Source: Mucilaginibacter gracilis
GTDB taxonomy: Bacteria; Bacteroidota; Bacteroidia; Sphingobacteriales; Sphingobacteriaceae
NCBI RefSeq assembly: GCF_003633615.1
Contig: NZ_RBKU01000001.1
Coordinates: 4,960,001 to 5,024,000, forward strand
Reading direction: 5' to 3'
DNA length: 64,000 nucleotides
Shown piece by piece: positions 1 through 9,481 of this stretch (positions are counted from its first letter, which is position 1; every line of letters starts with the position of its first letter). A program made the position numbers and the translations under genes. Below the pieces are notes generated by a model. The model did not search any database and had not been told where the DNA came from. It saw only the letters and a program-made list of their open reading frames with translations.

Positions 1-446
1 GAGTTGGCAAGCCCGACCTACAAACCGCTATTAACACCTACCTGTATGATACCGACGCCATAAAATTTAGAAGCCACGTTGGATGGAAACAGGATAATAT
101 TTTTGCCGCCGATTTGGGCTTAACAGCCGAAGCCGCGCGACTTAACACTTTAAAATTAAAAGATTCGGGCCGTCGTTTTCCGGCATTCTGGGGTCCTGGT
201 TTTGACTGGACTCCCGACCATAACTGGGGTGGATCGGGCATGATAGGTTTGCAGGAAATGCTGCTCCAAACCGATGATAAAAAAATATACCTTTTCCCTG
301 CCTGGCCCGCAACCTGGGATGTTCACTTTAAATTGCGCGCACCGTACAATACTACTATAGAAGCAACCTTGAAAGGTGGCAAACTTACATCCCTAAAAGT
401 ATTACCGGAAGAACGGATAAAGGATGTGATGAATATGCTGAAGTAA
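1..446 (+). CDS. GH95-like (alpha/alpha)6-barrel hydrolase, C-terminal fragment
   Basis: The open frame runs in from the left edge (codons start at base 3), so this is only the last ~147 residues of a larger protein. A tryptophan/glycine-rich stretch (FWGPGFDWTPDHNWGGSG, then MIGLQEMLLQ) is followed by YLFPAWPATWDVHF and a short beta-sandwich tail with GGKL. This order resembles the end of GH95-type barrels (DGNFGG, AEMLLQ, LLPALP, GKL). I have seen the same tail in DUF5703-type Bacteroidota hydrolases. The usual GH95 Asp-Gly-Asn-Phe is replaced by Asp-His-Asn-Trp, so it is a divergent relative and the substrate is unknown. It is the only + strand gene besides the AraC regulator and converges on the GH127 gene 50 bases away. 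It may be the end of a separate transcription unit of the same locus. Confidence 0.6.
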   Translation, partial: VGKPDLQTAINTYLYDTDAIKFRSHVGWKQDNIFAADLGLTAEAARLNTLKLKDSGRRFPAFWGPGFDWTPDHNWGGSGMIGLQEMLLQTDDKKIYLFPAWPATWDVHFKLRAPYNTTIEATLKGGKLTSLKVLPEERIKDVMNMLK

Positions 447-496
447 AAAGCCATGTTTTAATTTGATAACACAGCTTCGTACCCAAACAGACAAAA

Positions 497-2542
497 TTAC
501 CTGCTAAACGGAATCCAGGTTTCCATTTCTACATGGCCACGGTTTCCCCAGGCAAAATAAGGTATTAATTGTATGTTGGTGGTGCCTAATTGCTTGGTAT
601 TTATATTTCGGTAAAGCTTGTTTTTCCAGTTACTATCTTCCAATTCGGCTTTGCCGGTAAGGGCAATAATATTGGCATTATCGATAGTGATTTTCTGAGT
701 ACTTAAACTAACCTTTGATGATAGCGACAAGTTAAACACCTTTTCGCCCTTAGGTATTCCTGCCGATTCGATACAGTAAACTATAGGGCCGCGTTTTACG
801 GCTATCTGGTTGCGGGTTTCTTCAACCAAAGGGTTTGCCTCAACCATGTTTATAGGCATGGGTATATTTAACTCAATTACATCGCCTGTTTTCCACTTGC
901 CGTTTATTTCGGCATACTGGCCCGGGGTTAAATTAATGTTGGTTGGTTTACCATTTACCGTTAGCGTAGCACCATCGCTCCATCCCGGTATCCTGAAAAA
1001 CATGGAAAATGCCTCTTGCGGAGCCTTGTCTAAAATTAATTTAATTGCCCCGTTCCAGGGGTAATCAGTTTGCTCGGTCAGTTTAATTTCGCTTCCGCTT
1101 TTCAATTTGGTTGATAGGGTATTGCCGCCATATAAATTAAGGTACAGCCCTTTGTCGGACACGCTATAAACGTAATTATTCAGCTCGGCAATGGTACGGA
1201 TAACATTTGGCGGGCAGCAGTTTGAGTAACCTATATAACCCACCCTGTCTTTAGACCAGCGTTGCTGATACGGCATCTCGTCCGATACGCTGAGTGGGTT
1301 GGTATATAAATACTTTGTACCGCTCAAACTAATTCCCGATAGCATACCATTATATAGCGTTAGCTCCATTACATCGGCATATTTGGCGTTTCCGGTAAGT
1401 TGCAACATGCGCCAGTTCCATAACACATTACCTACGCTGGCGCAGGTTTCATTATGCGAAGTAAAATTGGGTAACTGGTAATCACGCCCGTAAGCCTGGT
1501 GTACCTGCTGAACATCTTTTAACAAATAGGAAGTACCATCGGGCGAAACACCATCGTACAACGCGCCGCAACCTCCGGTTATATACATTTTTCGGTTCAC
1601 CACATCGTTCCATACTAAATTTAGGGTATGGGTTAAAGTGGTATCGCCTGTTTCGGCATAAACATCGGCTGCACCGGCATACAAATAGTTTGCCCTAACG
1701 GCATGGCCAATAGCCGCTGTTTGCTGCCTAAAGGGTACCCTGTCCTGGTTATCATCCGTACCCTCTTTCATCAAACCGCGAATGTCAATGAGGCTTTTAG
1801 CCAGTTCCAGATATTTAGGATCGCGAGTGGTGCGATACATTTCAACCACGCCCATATAATGCGAGGGGCAAATGGCATTACGAGCCAGTTCGGGCGAAGC
1901 AGTTTTGTAGAAACGGTATAAATAATCGGTGGCTTTGATAGCTATCTCCAAAAAGTTTCTTTTGCCCGTAACGCGGTAATGAATACAAGCAGCCGTCATC
2001 AAATGGCCCAGGTTGTAGGTTTCAAAATTTAGCCGGTCTTCAAAAGCTTTGGCCTTTGCGGGATTTTTGCGCTCGTCAATTAATGTAGGTGTGTGAATGT
2101 AGCCATCGGCACGTTGCGCCTTGCCAATAAGGGCTATGGTTTTATCTAAAACCTCATCCAACTTTTTATCTTTAGTTTCGGCATACATGGCTGTCATGGC
2201 TTCCATCAGCTTGTAAAAATCGCCATCCTGAAACGGCGGCCCTACATGTTCGCCGGTATCTAATCCTGCTGCTATTTCAAAATTTTGCGTTGCATGGCCC
2301 GTTTTTGCATCCGTATAAACGCTCCACATGTGCGGTATCATCGAATCGCGACAAGCCTTAAAGCGCTCTGCCCAAAAACCATTTGTCCATTTCACGTTAC
2401 CCATATCTACACTTTGTAGCTTTGCGTAAGGGCTTTGCGAAGTATTGGTTAGGCTTTTACTTTGTGCCATTGCTTGTAGCTGTACGGTTATGGTAACTAC
2501 CAACACGCAAAGGCTCACTTTTAATATCGCTCTCATAATCAA
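497..2542 (-). CDS. GH127-family glycoside hydrolase (beta-L-arabinofuranosidase / aceric acid hydrolase class)
   Basis: A 681-residue secreted protein: signal peptide ~1-27 (cleavage after AMAQ), (alpha/alpha)6 barrel ~40-450, then beta-sandwich domains. The GH127 zinc/nucleophile signature is present: E365 and C367 in HNETCASVGN, and the C442-C443 pair in SNCCPPN. These align with Glu338, Cys340, Cys417 and Cys418 of Bifidobacterium HypBA1 as I remember it. The cysteine attacks the anomeric carbon. The residue equivalent to Glu322 of that enzyme is Gln349 here (VHQAYG). The family includes beta-L-arabinofuranosidases and the RG-II aceric acid hydrolase of Bacteroides; both substrates fit this locus. 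The start codon overlaps the upstream GH106 stop (ATGA), so translation is probably coupled. It is the last gene of the leftmost minus-strand run. Confidence 0.9.
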   Translation of the reverse strand: MIMRAILKVSLCVLVVTITVQLQAMAQSKSLTNTSQSPYAKLQSVDMGNVKWTNGFWAERFKACRDSMIPHMWSVYTDAKTGHATQNFEIAAGLDTGEHVGPPFQDGDFYKLMEAMTAMYAETKDKKLDEVLDKTIALIGKAQRADGYIHTPTLIDERKNPAKAKAFEDRLNFETYNLGHLMTAACIHYRVTGKRNFLEIAIKATDYLYRFYKTASPELARNAICPSHYMGVVEMYRTTRDPKYLELAKSLIDIRGLMKEGTDDNQDRVPFRQQTAAIGHAVRANYLYAGAADVYAETGDTTLTHTLNLVWNDVVNRKMYITGGCGALYDGVSPDGTSYLLKDVQQVHQAYGRDYQLPNFTSHNETCASVGNVLWNWRMLQLTGNAKYADVMELTLYNGMLSGISLSGTKYLYTNPLSVSDEMPYQQRWSKDRVGYIGYSNCCPPNVIRTIAELNNYVYSVSDKGLYLNLYGGNTLSTKLKSGSEIKLTEQTDYPWNGAIKLILDKAPQEAFSMFFRIPGWSDGATLTVNGKPTNINLTPGQYAEINGKWKTGDVIELNIPMPINMVEANPLVEETRNQIAVKRGPIVYCIESAGIPKGEKVFNLSLSSKVSLSTQKITIDNANIIALTGKAELEDSNWKNKLYRNINTKQLGTTNIQLIPYFAWGNRGHVEMETWIPFSR

Positions 2543-5500
2543 TCTCGTTTTGTTCTGTCAACCACAATTATTTTTACCGGGCCAAGTAAACCTGCCGGTA
2601 GTAAAGGCTTTTTATCAAGGCGGTATGGTGCCGTTGTCCAGGTAATTCGTTTATCATCGGGCAGGTTGTGGTCGCCTATCAGGCGGTTTGCCCAGGTGTT
2701 GCTCACCTCAACATGCACTTTGTTATAACCGGTTTTTAAGGCTTTTGTAATATCTAAGCGGTATGGCGGTGCCCAGGCTACGCCGCAAAAAACACCGTTA
2801 ATGGTTACGCTTGCGGCATTGGCCACATTACCCAAATCAAGCCATATTTGGCGATGAGCTACCAGGTTGCTGTTCCATTTTACAATCTGCATGTAATCGG
2901 CAGTGCCAGAATAGTATTTAATACCCGGTATTTCGTTTTTGCTCCAATCGCTTAATGTGGTAAAAACAACGGGGCCATCGGGGCCGCCGCTTTTAGGATC
3001 AAAATTAACCTGCCATACGCCATCAACAGAGCGCACGGTTTTAAAATCCGACCAGTTTTGACCTTTTCGGGATGCCGTAACAGATGCCTTGCGCAAAACA
3101 ATAAAAAACGACCCGTTAGGTTCCAGTTTCAACGTTAAATTGGTGCGCCCGTTCTCATTTGTATATTGGCTGCACTGGTAAGTTTCGCCGGTCATGGGGT
3201 CCCACATTTCGGGTATTTTGTTGGCCACCCGCAACGACAAATCAATTACCCGCGCCCTGTTTTGTTGATTTGAGATAAAATATAAATCAAATTCCGGGTC
3301 GGTACGGTGCGTCCAGGCAATGTCTTTAGCGTGTTGGCCTATCGAGTCTGTCGCTATCATATCGCGCGGTAAGCCCAAATTATCAAACGTTTCTGCCTGA
3401 TACGAGCCTTTTAAAAGACGGCCCTTGCTTTGCGCGGATATTCCTATTTCGGATATTAATTTAGGATCGGCATCAATTAACAGTGTTGCTCCATCGTTAA
3501 CCAGTTGCTTAACACGTTGAGCTACCTCTGCCGACATCAAATTGCCACCTTCCGGATCCATTTTAGTTTCTCCCGGTAAAACCAGCAAACCATAACTTGC
3601 ACCGCCGGGCAAAACTATGCGGCCATCTCTAACGGTAGCCAAACGCAACAAGGCGTCCTTATTAAACGAATCGTAAGTATAGCCTCTTAGCGGGTCTATC
3701 CACTTTTGCGGCTCGGCCATATTGGCCGACGAATTTACACCGTCGGGAATGGTATGCATTGGCTGGCCCTCGTTAGCTAATCTTTTAGCTTCGCCATTCA
3801 TTACATCCGCTCCAAATATGCCGGGCAGGGTATTCACCAGCCTATCGGGCAATATAGATCGGCGTGGGGTTTCTTCACCCGTAAAAACGGCTACATCAAC
3901 CACAGGTTTACCCATTTGCAACATGGCCTGGCAACGTTGTAAATACTGTACCCAGGCAAAGCCCTGTTTCCACCAGGTTTGGTCGCGCTGAAAGTATAGT
4001 CCTACCCCATCCAGCGTCATGCCGGGCTTACGGTTAAGCCAGGGGTTATGTGTAAATACGTGCATTACAAAACGGTTAACGCCTTGCGCAAAAACACGGT
4101 CGCCCAGGGTTTTTAAATTTCCGGGATGCTCATCCCATGCCATGCGTACCTCGGTAAAGGCTTCGCTCTGTATTAAGTTTTTGCCGTAAATATGCCCACC
4201 CGAAACAGCGTCGAGAACATCGCCAGGCTTATCATGGGTGGGGCTTTTCAGCCAAAATTCGCCCATGGGTATATCGGCATCCCTAAATTGCAGCATACCA
4301 TCGCCTACCATTGTTGGTGCAGTACTTTCGGCACTAAATACGGCACCTTTTTCGTGCGCCAGTTTGGCCATGGTGGCATAAAAGTTATCGGCCAGTAATT
4401 CGGCAATGGTTTGCCTAACGTCGGCCAAAACCTTTTCGGATACGGTTGCACTTTGCACCGGGATGCCGGCCATTACAGGTAAATACGGAATTAAATCGTA
4501 CCCGCGCCTTTTCGCAAACTCATTTGCAAATACCGGCGACCAGTTTTGGCTGCCGCATTCCCAACTGTCTACATGAAATATTTTTAAAACCTGTGCGGCC
4601 AGTTCGGGCCCGGCTTGCTTAACGGCTTCGCCAAACCAATGGTCGAATTGTGATTTTACCGCTTCGGGGTTAAATTTATCACATTCAAGCCCTGTGCCTG
4701 CGCCTCCTGTTTCGGTAAGGTGCCCGTTTGAGGTATGCCCCATGCGGATGATAACCCATTTACCGGCGGGTACGTCCCAATTTAAACGGCCCCTTGCATC
4801 AAGGTAACGGCTAATGTTTATCAGTTTATCTTTAGGTATGCACAAGGCATCGGGCACTTGTTGGGCAGTTGTATGTTTGGCTACGCGCCAAAGTTGGCCG
4901 CTTTTGCCCTCAAACTGATTGATACGCACCGCTCCCGAAAGATCGATCCCCTGTATCCTCAAATTAGGTTTCCACTTGGCCGCTTCCAGGTCTTCGGCTC
5001 CCGGCTCGCTTCCGGCTTTATCATATACAAACCTAAAGTACATGGCCGTAACGGGTTTAATGGCGTAGGTGTTTGGCTCTTCGCCATCCTGCCAGCCGCT
5101 ACGGGGAGGCTCCAGATGTTCGGCCTCGCGAAAATTGCGGCCATCATCGCTCACCTGTATATTGAGCCGCTGGGCCTCGTAATTGTTGCCGTTTGTACGG
5201 ATAGTAACCGACCGGCATGTGAACGGTTTATCAAACGCGTATTGTATCCAGCAGGTGCTATCGCTGCTAAAGCTTTTTTTACTGCCCTTGGTTGCTAAAA
5301 ATGCAACCTCAACTCCCGGCTTGCTGCTGCTTATTTTGGGAGCAACCGTTTCGGTAGATAAGGTATCGCCCGAGCTTAACGGATAGGCGAAAACTGCCAC
5401 ATCCTTGTAATAACCCGGATAGCTTTTGGGCAAAGCCAGGGTATCATTATAATGCCTTGCGCCGCTCACTATGGTTTTGCTCCAGGTAAGCTTCTGCATA

Positions 5501-6186
5501 GATAGTGCGGGGGTTATCCAGGGGCCGCCCGCTATCGAAAAGCCATCGCAATCGTGCATCGCCATTTTAAGGCCGAGGCGTTGTGCCTCGCTCATGGCAA
5601 ATTTTACCATCTGCCACCATTCGGGCGTTAATTGATTAACAGCAGGGCTAAACAGCGGCGGATTTGCGGGACCCTTTATACTCATTAAATAAGCACCGCC
5701 AATACCTGCTTCTTTCATGGCTTCAAGGTCGGCGGTAATGCCTTCGCGCGTAACGGCGCCTTGTATCCAATACCAAAACACCCAGGGTTTAGCCGCATCG
5801 GGCGGGTGTATAAATGCCTGCCTTAAAGGCGAATCGTCATTTATGGCCTGTATGGGTGCGGTTGCCACAACGTCTTCTTCGCCTGCGCGTTCGTCGTTAT
5901 CAACATATGGCATGCCGTGGCTGCCATGCTTTTTTTTGCGCCCCTTACCTTTAGCCAACTCATGTTTTGATTTTTTACCATGTGAACCCGAAGACTTGCT
6001 TTTTTTACCCGAACCGCCACCCGAATGTTTGGAAGTACTTTTTTTATGACTTGCGGTTTGATGCGCCGTTTTACTTTTAGACTTTTTTTTATGTTGGCCA
6101 TTTACATTAGCTGCTATGCATAAGCACAATACTAACAATAAAATAAACCTTTTAAACTCAACTAAATATTTAACCGGAATAAGCAT
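2539..6186 (-). CDS. GH106-family alpha-L-rhamnosidase with Lys/Ser/Gly-rich linker
   Basis: A 1215-residue secreted protein. After a signal peptide (~1-30, ending VNGQ) comes a very basic low-complexity stretch (~32-92) and then the GH106 catalytic region, recognisable by FIHPPDAAKPWVFWYWIQG, the AGIGGAYLMS strand, MAMHDCDGFSIAGGPW and ESTAPTMVG. The C-terminal ~200 residues look like the family's beta-sandwich. GH106 enzymes remove terminal alpha-L-rhamnose with inversion; the RG-II enzyme BT0986 of B. thetaiotaomicron belongs here. It lies 1 base downstream of the LacZ-type GH2 and overlaps GH127, so the three form one unit. The basic segment is not a normal part of the family. Family call firm; linkage specificity inferred from context. 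Confidence 0.9.
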   Translation of the reverse strand: MLIPVKYLVEFKRFILLLVLCLCIAANVNGQHKKKSKSKTAHQTASHKKSTSKHSGGGSGKKSKSSGSHGKKSKHELAKGKGRKKKHGSHGMPYVDNDERAGEEDVVATAPIQAINDDSPLRQAFIHPPDAAKPWVFWYWIQGAVTREGITADLEAMKEAGIGGAYLMSIKGPANPPLFSPAVNQLTPEWWQMVKFAMSEAQRLGLKMAMHDCDGFSIAGGPWITPALSMQKLTWSKTIVSGARHYNDTLALPKSYPGYYKDVAVFAYPLSSGDTLSTETVAPKISSSKPGVEVAFLATKGSKKSFSSDSTCWIQYAFDKPFTCRSVTIRTNGNNYEAQRLNIQVSDDGRNFREAEHLEPPRSGWQDGEEPNTYAIKPVTAMYFRFVYDKAGSEPGAEDLEAAKWKPNLRIQGIDLSGAVRINQFEGKSGQLWRVAKHTTAQQVPDALCIPKDKLINISRYLDARGRLNWDVPAGKWVIIRMGHTSNGHLTETGGAGTGLECDKFNPEAVKSQFDHWFGEAVKQAGPELAAQVLKIFHVDSWECGSQNWSPVFANEFAKRRGYDLIPYLPVMAGIPVQSATVSEKVLADVRQTIAELLADNFYATMAKLAHEKGAVFSAESTAPTMVGDGMLQFRDADIPMGEFWLKSPTHDKPGDVLDAVSGGHIYGKNLIQSEAFTEVRMAWDEHPGNLKTLGDRVFAQGVNRFVMHVFTHNPWLNRKPGMTLDGVGLYFQRDQTWWKQGFAWVQYLQRCQAMLQMGKPVVDVAVFTGEETPRRSILPDRLVNTLPGIFGADVMNGEAKRLANEGQPMHTIPDGVNSSANMAEPQKWIDPLRGYTYDSFNKDALLRLATVRDGRIVLPGGASYGLLVLPGETKMDPEGGNLMSAEVAQRVKQLVNDGATLLIDADPKLISEIGISAQSKGRLLKGSYQAETFDNLGLPRDMIATDSIGQHAKDIAWTHRTDPEFDLYFISNQQNRARVIDLSLRVANKIPEMWDPMTGETYQCSQYTNENGRTNLTLKLEPNGSFFIVLRKASVTASRKGQNWSDFKTVRSVDGVWQVNFDPKSGGPDGPVVFTTLSDWSKNEIPGIKYYSGTADYMQIVKWNSNLVAHRQIWLDLGNVANAASVTINGVFCGVAWAPPYRLDITKALKTGYNKVHVEVSNTWANRLIGDHNLPDDKRITWTTAPYRLDKKPLLPAGLLGPVKIIVVDRTKRD
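5911..6093 (-). other. Basic low-complexity segment (Lys/Ser/Gly/His-rich) inside the GH106 gene
   Basis: Residues ~32-92 of the GH106 protein are almost only K, S, G and H with some T and A (for example HKKKSKSKT, KKSKSSGSHGKKSK, KGKGRKKKHG). They are followed by a short acidic patch (DNDERAGEED). The codons are in frame and the region is uninterrupted, so it is translated if the upstream start is used. A flexible linker or a polycation that binds acidic pectin or lipopolysaccharide are both possible. No other protein in the window has such a segment. Confidence 0.8.
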
Positions 6187-6187
6187 A

Positions 6188-9100
6188 TTAAAATTTTATT
6201 TTGGTTGCCAGTGCCCCTGCCTGGGTGGGTTTGCTTTTAGCCGGCAATATATAAAAAGTATAGCGATATGGTTTGGCCGATATTTGGTATTGCGGCAACG
6301 GCGCGGCTAAATCGCTCCAGCTATCGTTGCCGCCTACGCCCATCTGTACCAGGTCTATGTTTAGTGTTATGTACCCGGCGTCCTTCAGTTTGTTGGTATG
6401 CCTTGCCGCCACAATATTGGCCTCGGTGTAGGGCCATGCGCTCATGCTTAACAAACTATCGGCAACAACAAGCAAGCCGTCGTTTTTCTTGTCGGATAGG
6501 TACATCCAGCGTACATCGGTGCGGTTACCGTTTTCTTGCGGCACCACATAGTTTTCCATAAACTCGTTTATTGGCTGCGAATAAATGCCTACCGGGAAAC
6601 CCGTCCGTCTGTCAACATAATTTTCCATCAATCCCCTCCCGTACCAGCTCACATTATCGTAACTTCTCAATATCCCGCACTGCATCCCCACCTTTGGTAT
6701 ATTAGGCAAACCTGCCGATGGATTTAAACTATAATCTACCTTAACGGTTCCGTTGCCGTTTATAGTATAAACAACCTGTACAGTTGCCTTGCCGCCGATT
6801 AGCGAATAATTGCTGATAACCTTGACAATCCCTTTTTGGGGTTGGCTGAAATTAATATCCGTAAGCTTCAATTCAGGCTCATACCAAACCTTTAATTTTT
6901 TATCGGCTTTCCAGCCCCTATGGTCGTTATCGGTGGCGGGGCGACTAAAGTGCGGCAACAGCGGCGCAAAAACTTGCTCCTTACCATCAATTAAATAAGA
7001 ATTTAAAGCTCCGTTAACTTTATTAATGCTTACGCCGAAACCATTTCCATCTATCAAATAATTATCAGCCTTCTGTGATACTGCCAAGGCAGGGAAGTTT
7101 TGGTTACTGGGTTTTGATTCCGCCAACCCCGTGAATGCAAATTGATCTGAAGCTATTTCAAAACCCTTATCCGCCCACAATTTACTTTCGGTTAACATGA
7201 ACCGGATGTTCGCAAAAAATTCAACACCGGGCTTTATTTGGGGCAAATACAGCAATATGCTTATCACAGTATCTTTACCTGCCTCCAAATTGATGCGTGG
7301 TAACACTTTTGTTGATATGATCCTTCCGTTTTCCAACACATCAAGGCTAACATCAAAATCGTTAAGGTTCTGTACACCATTGCGGTTAGTTACCTTAATT
7401 AAACCCTTTTGGGCATCAACCAATTCGCAGGCTGCCTGCTGAAACACATGCTTACATTCGTAAATGGCAGCCTTTGGTCTGCCGTCGGATGCTACAATAC
7501 CTTTGATGGTAAAATCGTCAAAGTACCGTTCCTGGTAATCGCCGCCGTAGGCGTAGTATGGTGTCCCTGCCGAATCTCGTTTAAGTAAACCCTGATCTTT
7601 AAATTCCCATATCCCCGCGCCAATGATTCGCTTGTTTGACCGGAATGCATCCCAAAACTCTTTTAAATTGCCATTGGAATTACCCATTGCATGCGAATAC
7701 TCTACAAAAAATATTGGCCTGTTATCGCCATTTTGCTGGTTAGCCAATAAGGGCACCGTGAACAAGCCGGGGTACATCCGGCTATCAATATCAACATAAG
7801 GCTGATCGATAGGGTTACCCAAACGGTGCGAATGGTCGTTAGGTTTCAAATATCTTGGGTCGCCGGGCTCAATATAACCTTCGGCTTGCGGTGTGCCTTG
7901 CGCGGGCTCGTAATGCACGGGGCGGGTAATATCAAAATCGTGTACCCAACCGGCCATAGCCGCGTGGTTTGGCCCACGACCGGCCTCGTTACCCAAACTC
8001 CAAATAATAATGCTCGGGTGGTTTTTATCGCGCATCACCATGCGGGTAACACGGTCAAGGTAGGCACCGGCCCAAACCGGGTCGTTACTTAGCTTTGAAC
8101 CTAAACCATGCGTTTCAAGGTTGGCTTCGTCAATCACTAAAATGCCATACTGGTCGCATAAATCGTACAGGTACGGGTCCATTGGGTAATGGCTGGTGCG
8201 GATGCAATTAAAGTTAAAGCGTTTAATGGTTTGCACATCGCGCAAAATAATATCGCGCGATAGTGCCTTGCCCTTTACGGGATCATGATCGGGCCGGTTA
8301 ACGGCGTACAGATAAGTTAGCTTGCCGTTGATGAGCAGTTTGCTATCGTCTTTCCTAAACTCGATACTTCTAAAGCCTACCCTGCAACTCTTAGCCTCCA
8401 AAACATGGCCGGTAGTATCTACTAACGAAATTACAAGCTTGTACAAATTGGGTATCTCCGGGCTCCACTTTAAGGGGTTTTTCAATTTGGCCTCCATCAG
8501 CGCAAATTTGGCGTTGTCCAACCGGGGGAAAATCTCATTAATAATACTTTCAACACTCCTATCTAAAGGCTTATTCATCAGTGGTTTATTATTCTGGTCG
8601 TAAAGTTGAGCCTTAACATGGTAGCCTGCAATTTGCTTGCCTGTTAAATTCTCAATTCTTGGCCGCAGCATAAACCGCACATCCTTGTAATCCTTATCAA
8701 GCTTGCCTTGCCAAAAAAAGTCGGCTATGCGTAATTTAGGTTCGGCCAGTAGCATTACCTCGCGGTGGATGCCGCTCATGCGCCATTGATCCTGGTCTTC
8801 CAGAAAATAACCATCGCTCCAGCGGATAACCTGTACCGATAAAATATTTTCGCCGGCCTGCAAATAGGGGGTAATGTTAAACTCGGTGCTCATAAAGCTA
8901 TCTTCGCTGTAACCTAAAAACTTGCCGTTAACCCAAACCTTATAGCCCGAGGCCACGCCGCCAAAGTGCAGCGTAATATTCATATCCTTCCAATCTGCCG
9001 GAACGGTAAATGTGCGTTGGTAACTCCCCATGCCATTATAATCAACCGGTGGAAATGGCGGACTAACCGGGCGGAACGGGTAAACGGCACTTTTGTAAAT

Positions 9101-9481
9101 AGGCTTATCATAACCCTGCATTTCCCAACTGCTGGGTACTTCTATTTTTTTCCAGCCGCTTACGCGCGATTTATAAAAATCCTGCGGAGCATCTGCCGGT
9201 TTATAGGCAAACGAAAAATCCCATAGCCCGTTTAGCGAGATCATTCTGCCGCTTTTTTCCCTGTCCAGCGTCAAAGCATCGTTAACACTGCTAAACGAAT
9301 AAGCTGTTGCCCGTGAAGGGTCGCGGTTAATACCATCAACAGATGCATTTTCCCAGGGTTCGGCATTAAAAATTGTAGGCTCGTGCGGTATGGGTGCCGG
9401 TGTTTTATCAACCAGTTGTGCAAGCAAAGGTGTTTGGCAAAACAGAGCTAATAATAGTGCCCAGGTTATCTTCTTTGTCAT
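6188..9481 (-). CDS. GH2 beta-galactosidase-type enzyme (LacZ architecture)
   Basis: The five-domain LacZ layout is complete in ~1097 residues: signal peptide MTKKITWALLLALF..LLAQ, sugar-binding jelly roll (~45-255), immunoglobulin-like domain, TIM barrel (~380-660), second Ig domain, and the C-terminal small-chain domain with LLPHFSRPATDND. The acid/base is E499 in IWSLGNEAG and the nucleophile E594 in FFVEYSHAMGNSNG. I place the start at 9481 because this ATG shares one base with the upstream dehydratase stop (TAATG) and leads straight into the signal peptide; the open frame allows a start at 9499. Family members cleave beta-galactosides; in this pectin context beta-galactosides, beta-glucuronides or beta-galacturonides are all possible. 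Family certain, substrate inferred. Confidence 0.9.
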   Translation of the reverse strand: MTKKITWALLLALFCQTPLLAQLVDKTPAPIPHEPTIFNAEPWENASVDGINRDPSRATAYSFSSVNDALTLDREKSGRMISLNGLWDFSFAYKPADAPQDFYKSRVSGWKKIEVPSSWEMQGYDKPIYKSAVYPFRPVSPPFPPVDYNGMGSYQRTFTVPADWKDMNITLHFGGVASGYKVWVNGKFLGYSEDSFMSTEFNITPYLQAGENILSVQVIRWSDGYFLEDQDQWRMSGIHREVMLLAEPKLRIADFFWQGKLDKDYKDVRFMLRPRIENLTGKQIAGYHVKAQLYDQNNKPLMNKPLDRSVESIINEIFPRLDNAKFALMEAKLKNPLKWSPEIPNLYKLVISLVDTTGHVLEAKSCRVGFRSIEFRKDDSKLLINGKLTYLYAVNRPDHDPVKGKALSRDIILRDVQTIKRFNFNCIRTSHYPMDPYLYDLCDQYGILVIDEANLETHGLGSKLSNDPVWAGAYLDRVTRMVMRDKNHPSIIIWSLGNEAGRGPNHAAMAGWVHDFDITRPVHYEPAQGTPQAEGYIEPGDPRYLKPNDHSHRLGNPIDQPYVDIDSRMYPGLFTVPLLANQQNGDNRPIFFVEYSHAMGNSNGNLKEFWDAFRSNKRIIGAGIWEFKDQGLLKRDSAGTPYYAYGGDYQERYFDDFTIKGIVASDGRPKAAIYECKHVFQQAACELVDAQKGLIKVTNRNGVQNLNDFDVSLDVLENGRIISTKVLPRINLEAGKDTVISILLYLPQIKPGVEFFANIRFMLTESKLWADKGFEIASDQFAFTGLAESKPSNQNFPALAVSQKADNYLIDGNGFGVSINKVNGALNSYLIDGKEQVFAPLLPHFSRPATDNDHRGWKADKKLKVWYEPELKLTDINFSQPQKGIVKVISNYSLIGGKATVQVVYTINGNGTVKVDYSLNPSAGLPNIPKVGMQCGILRSYDNVSWYGRGLMENYVDRRTGFPVGIYSQPINEFMENYVVPQENGNRTDVRWMYLSDKKNDGLLVVADSLLSMSAWPYTEANIVAARHTNKLKDAGYITLNIDLVQMGVGGNDSWSDLAAPLPQYQISAKPYRYTFYILPAKSKPTQAGALATKIKF

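Noticed and set aside
4858..5298. 146-codon + strand frame within the GH106 gene
   Set aside because: Overlaps conserved GH106 coding sequence on the other strand and shows no family features.
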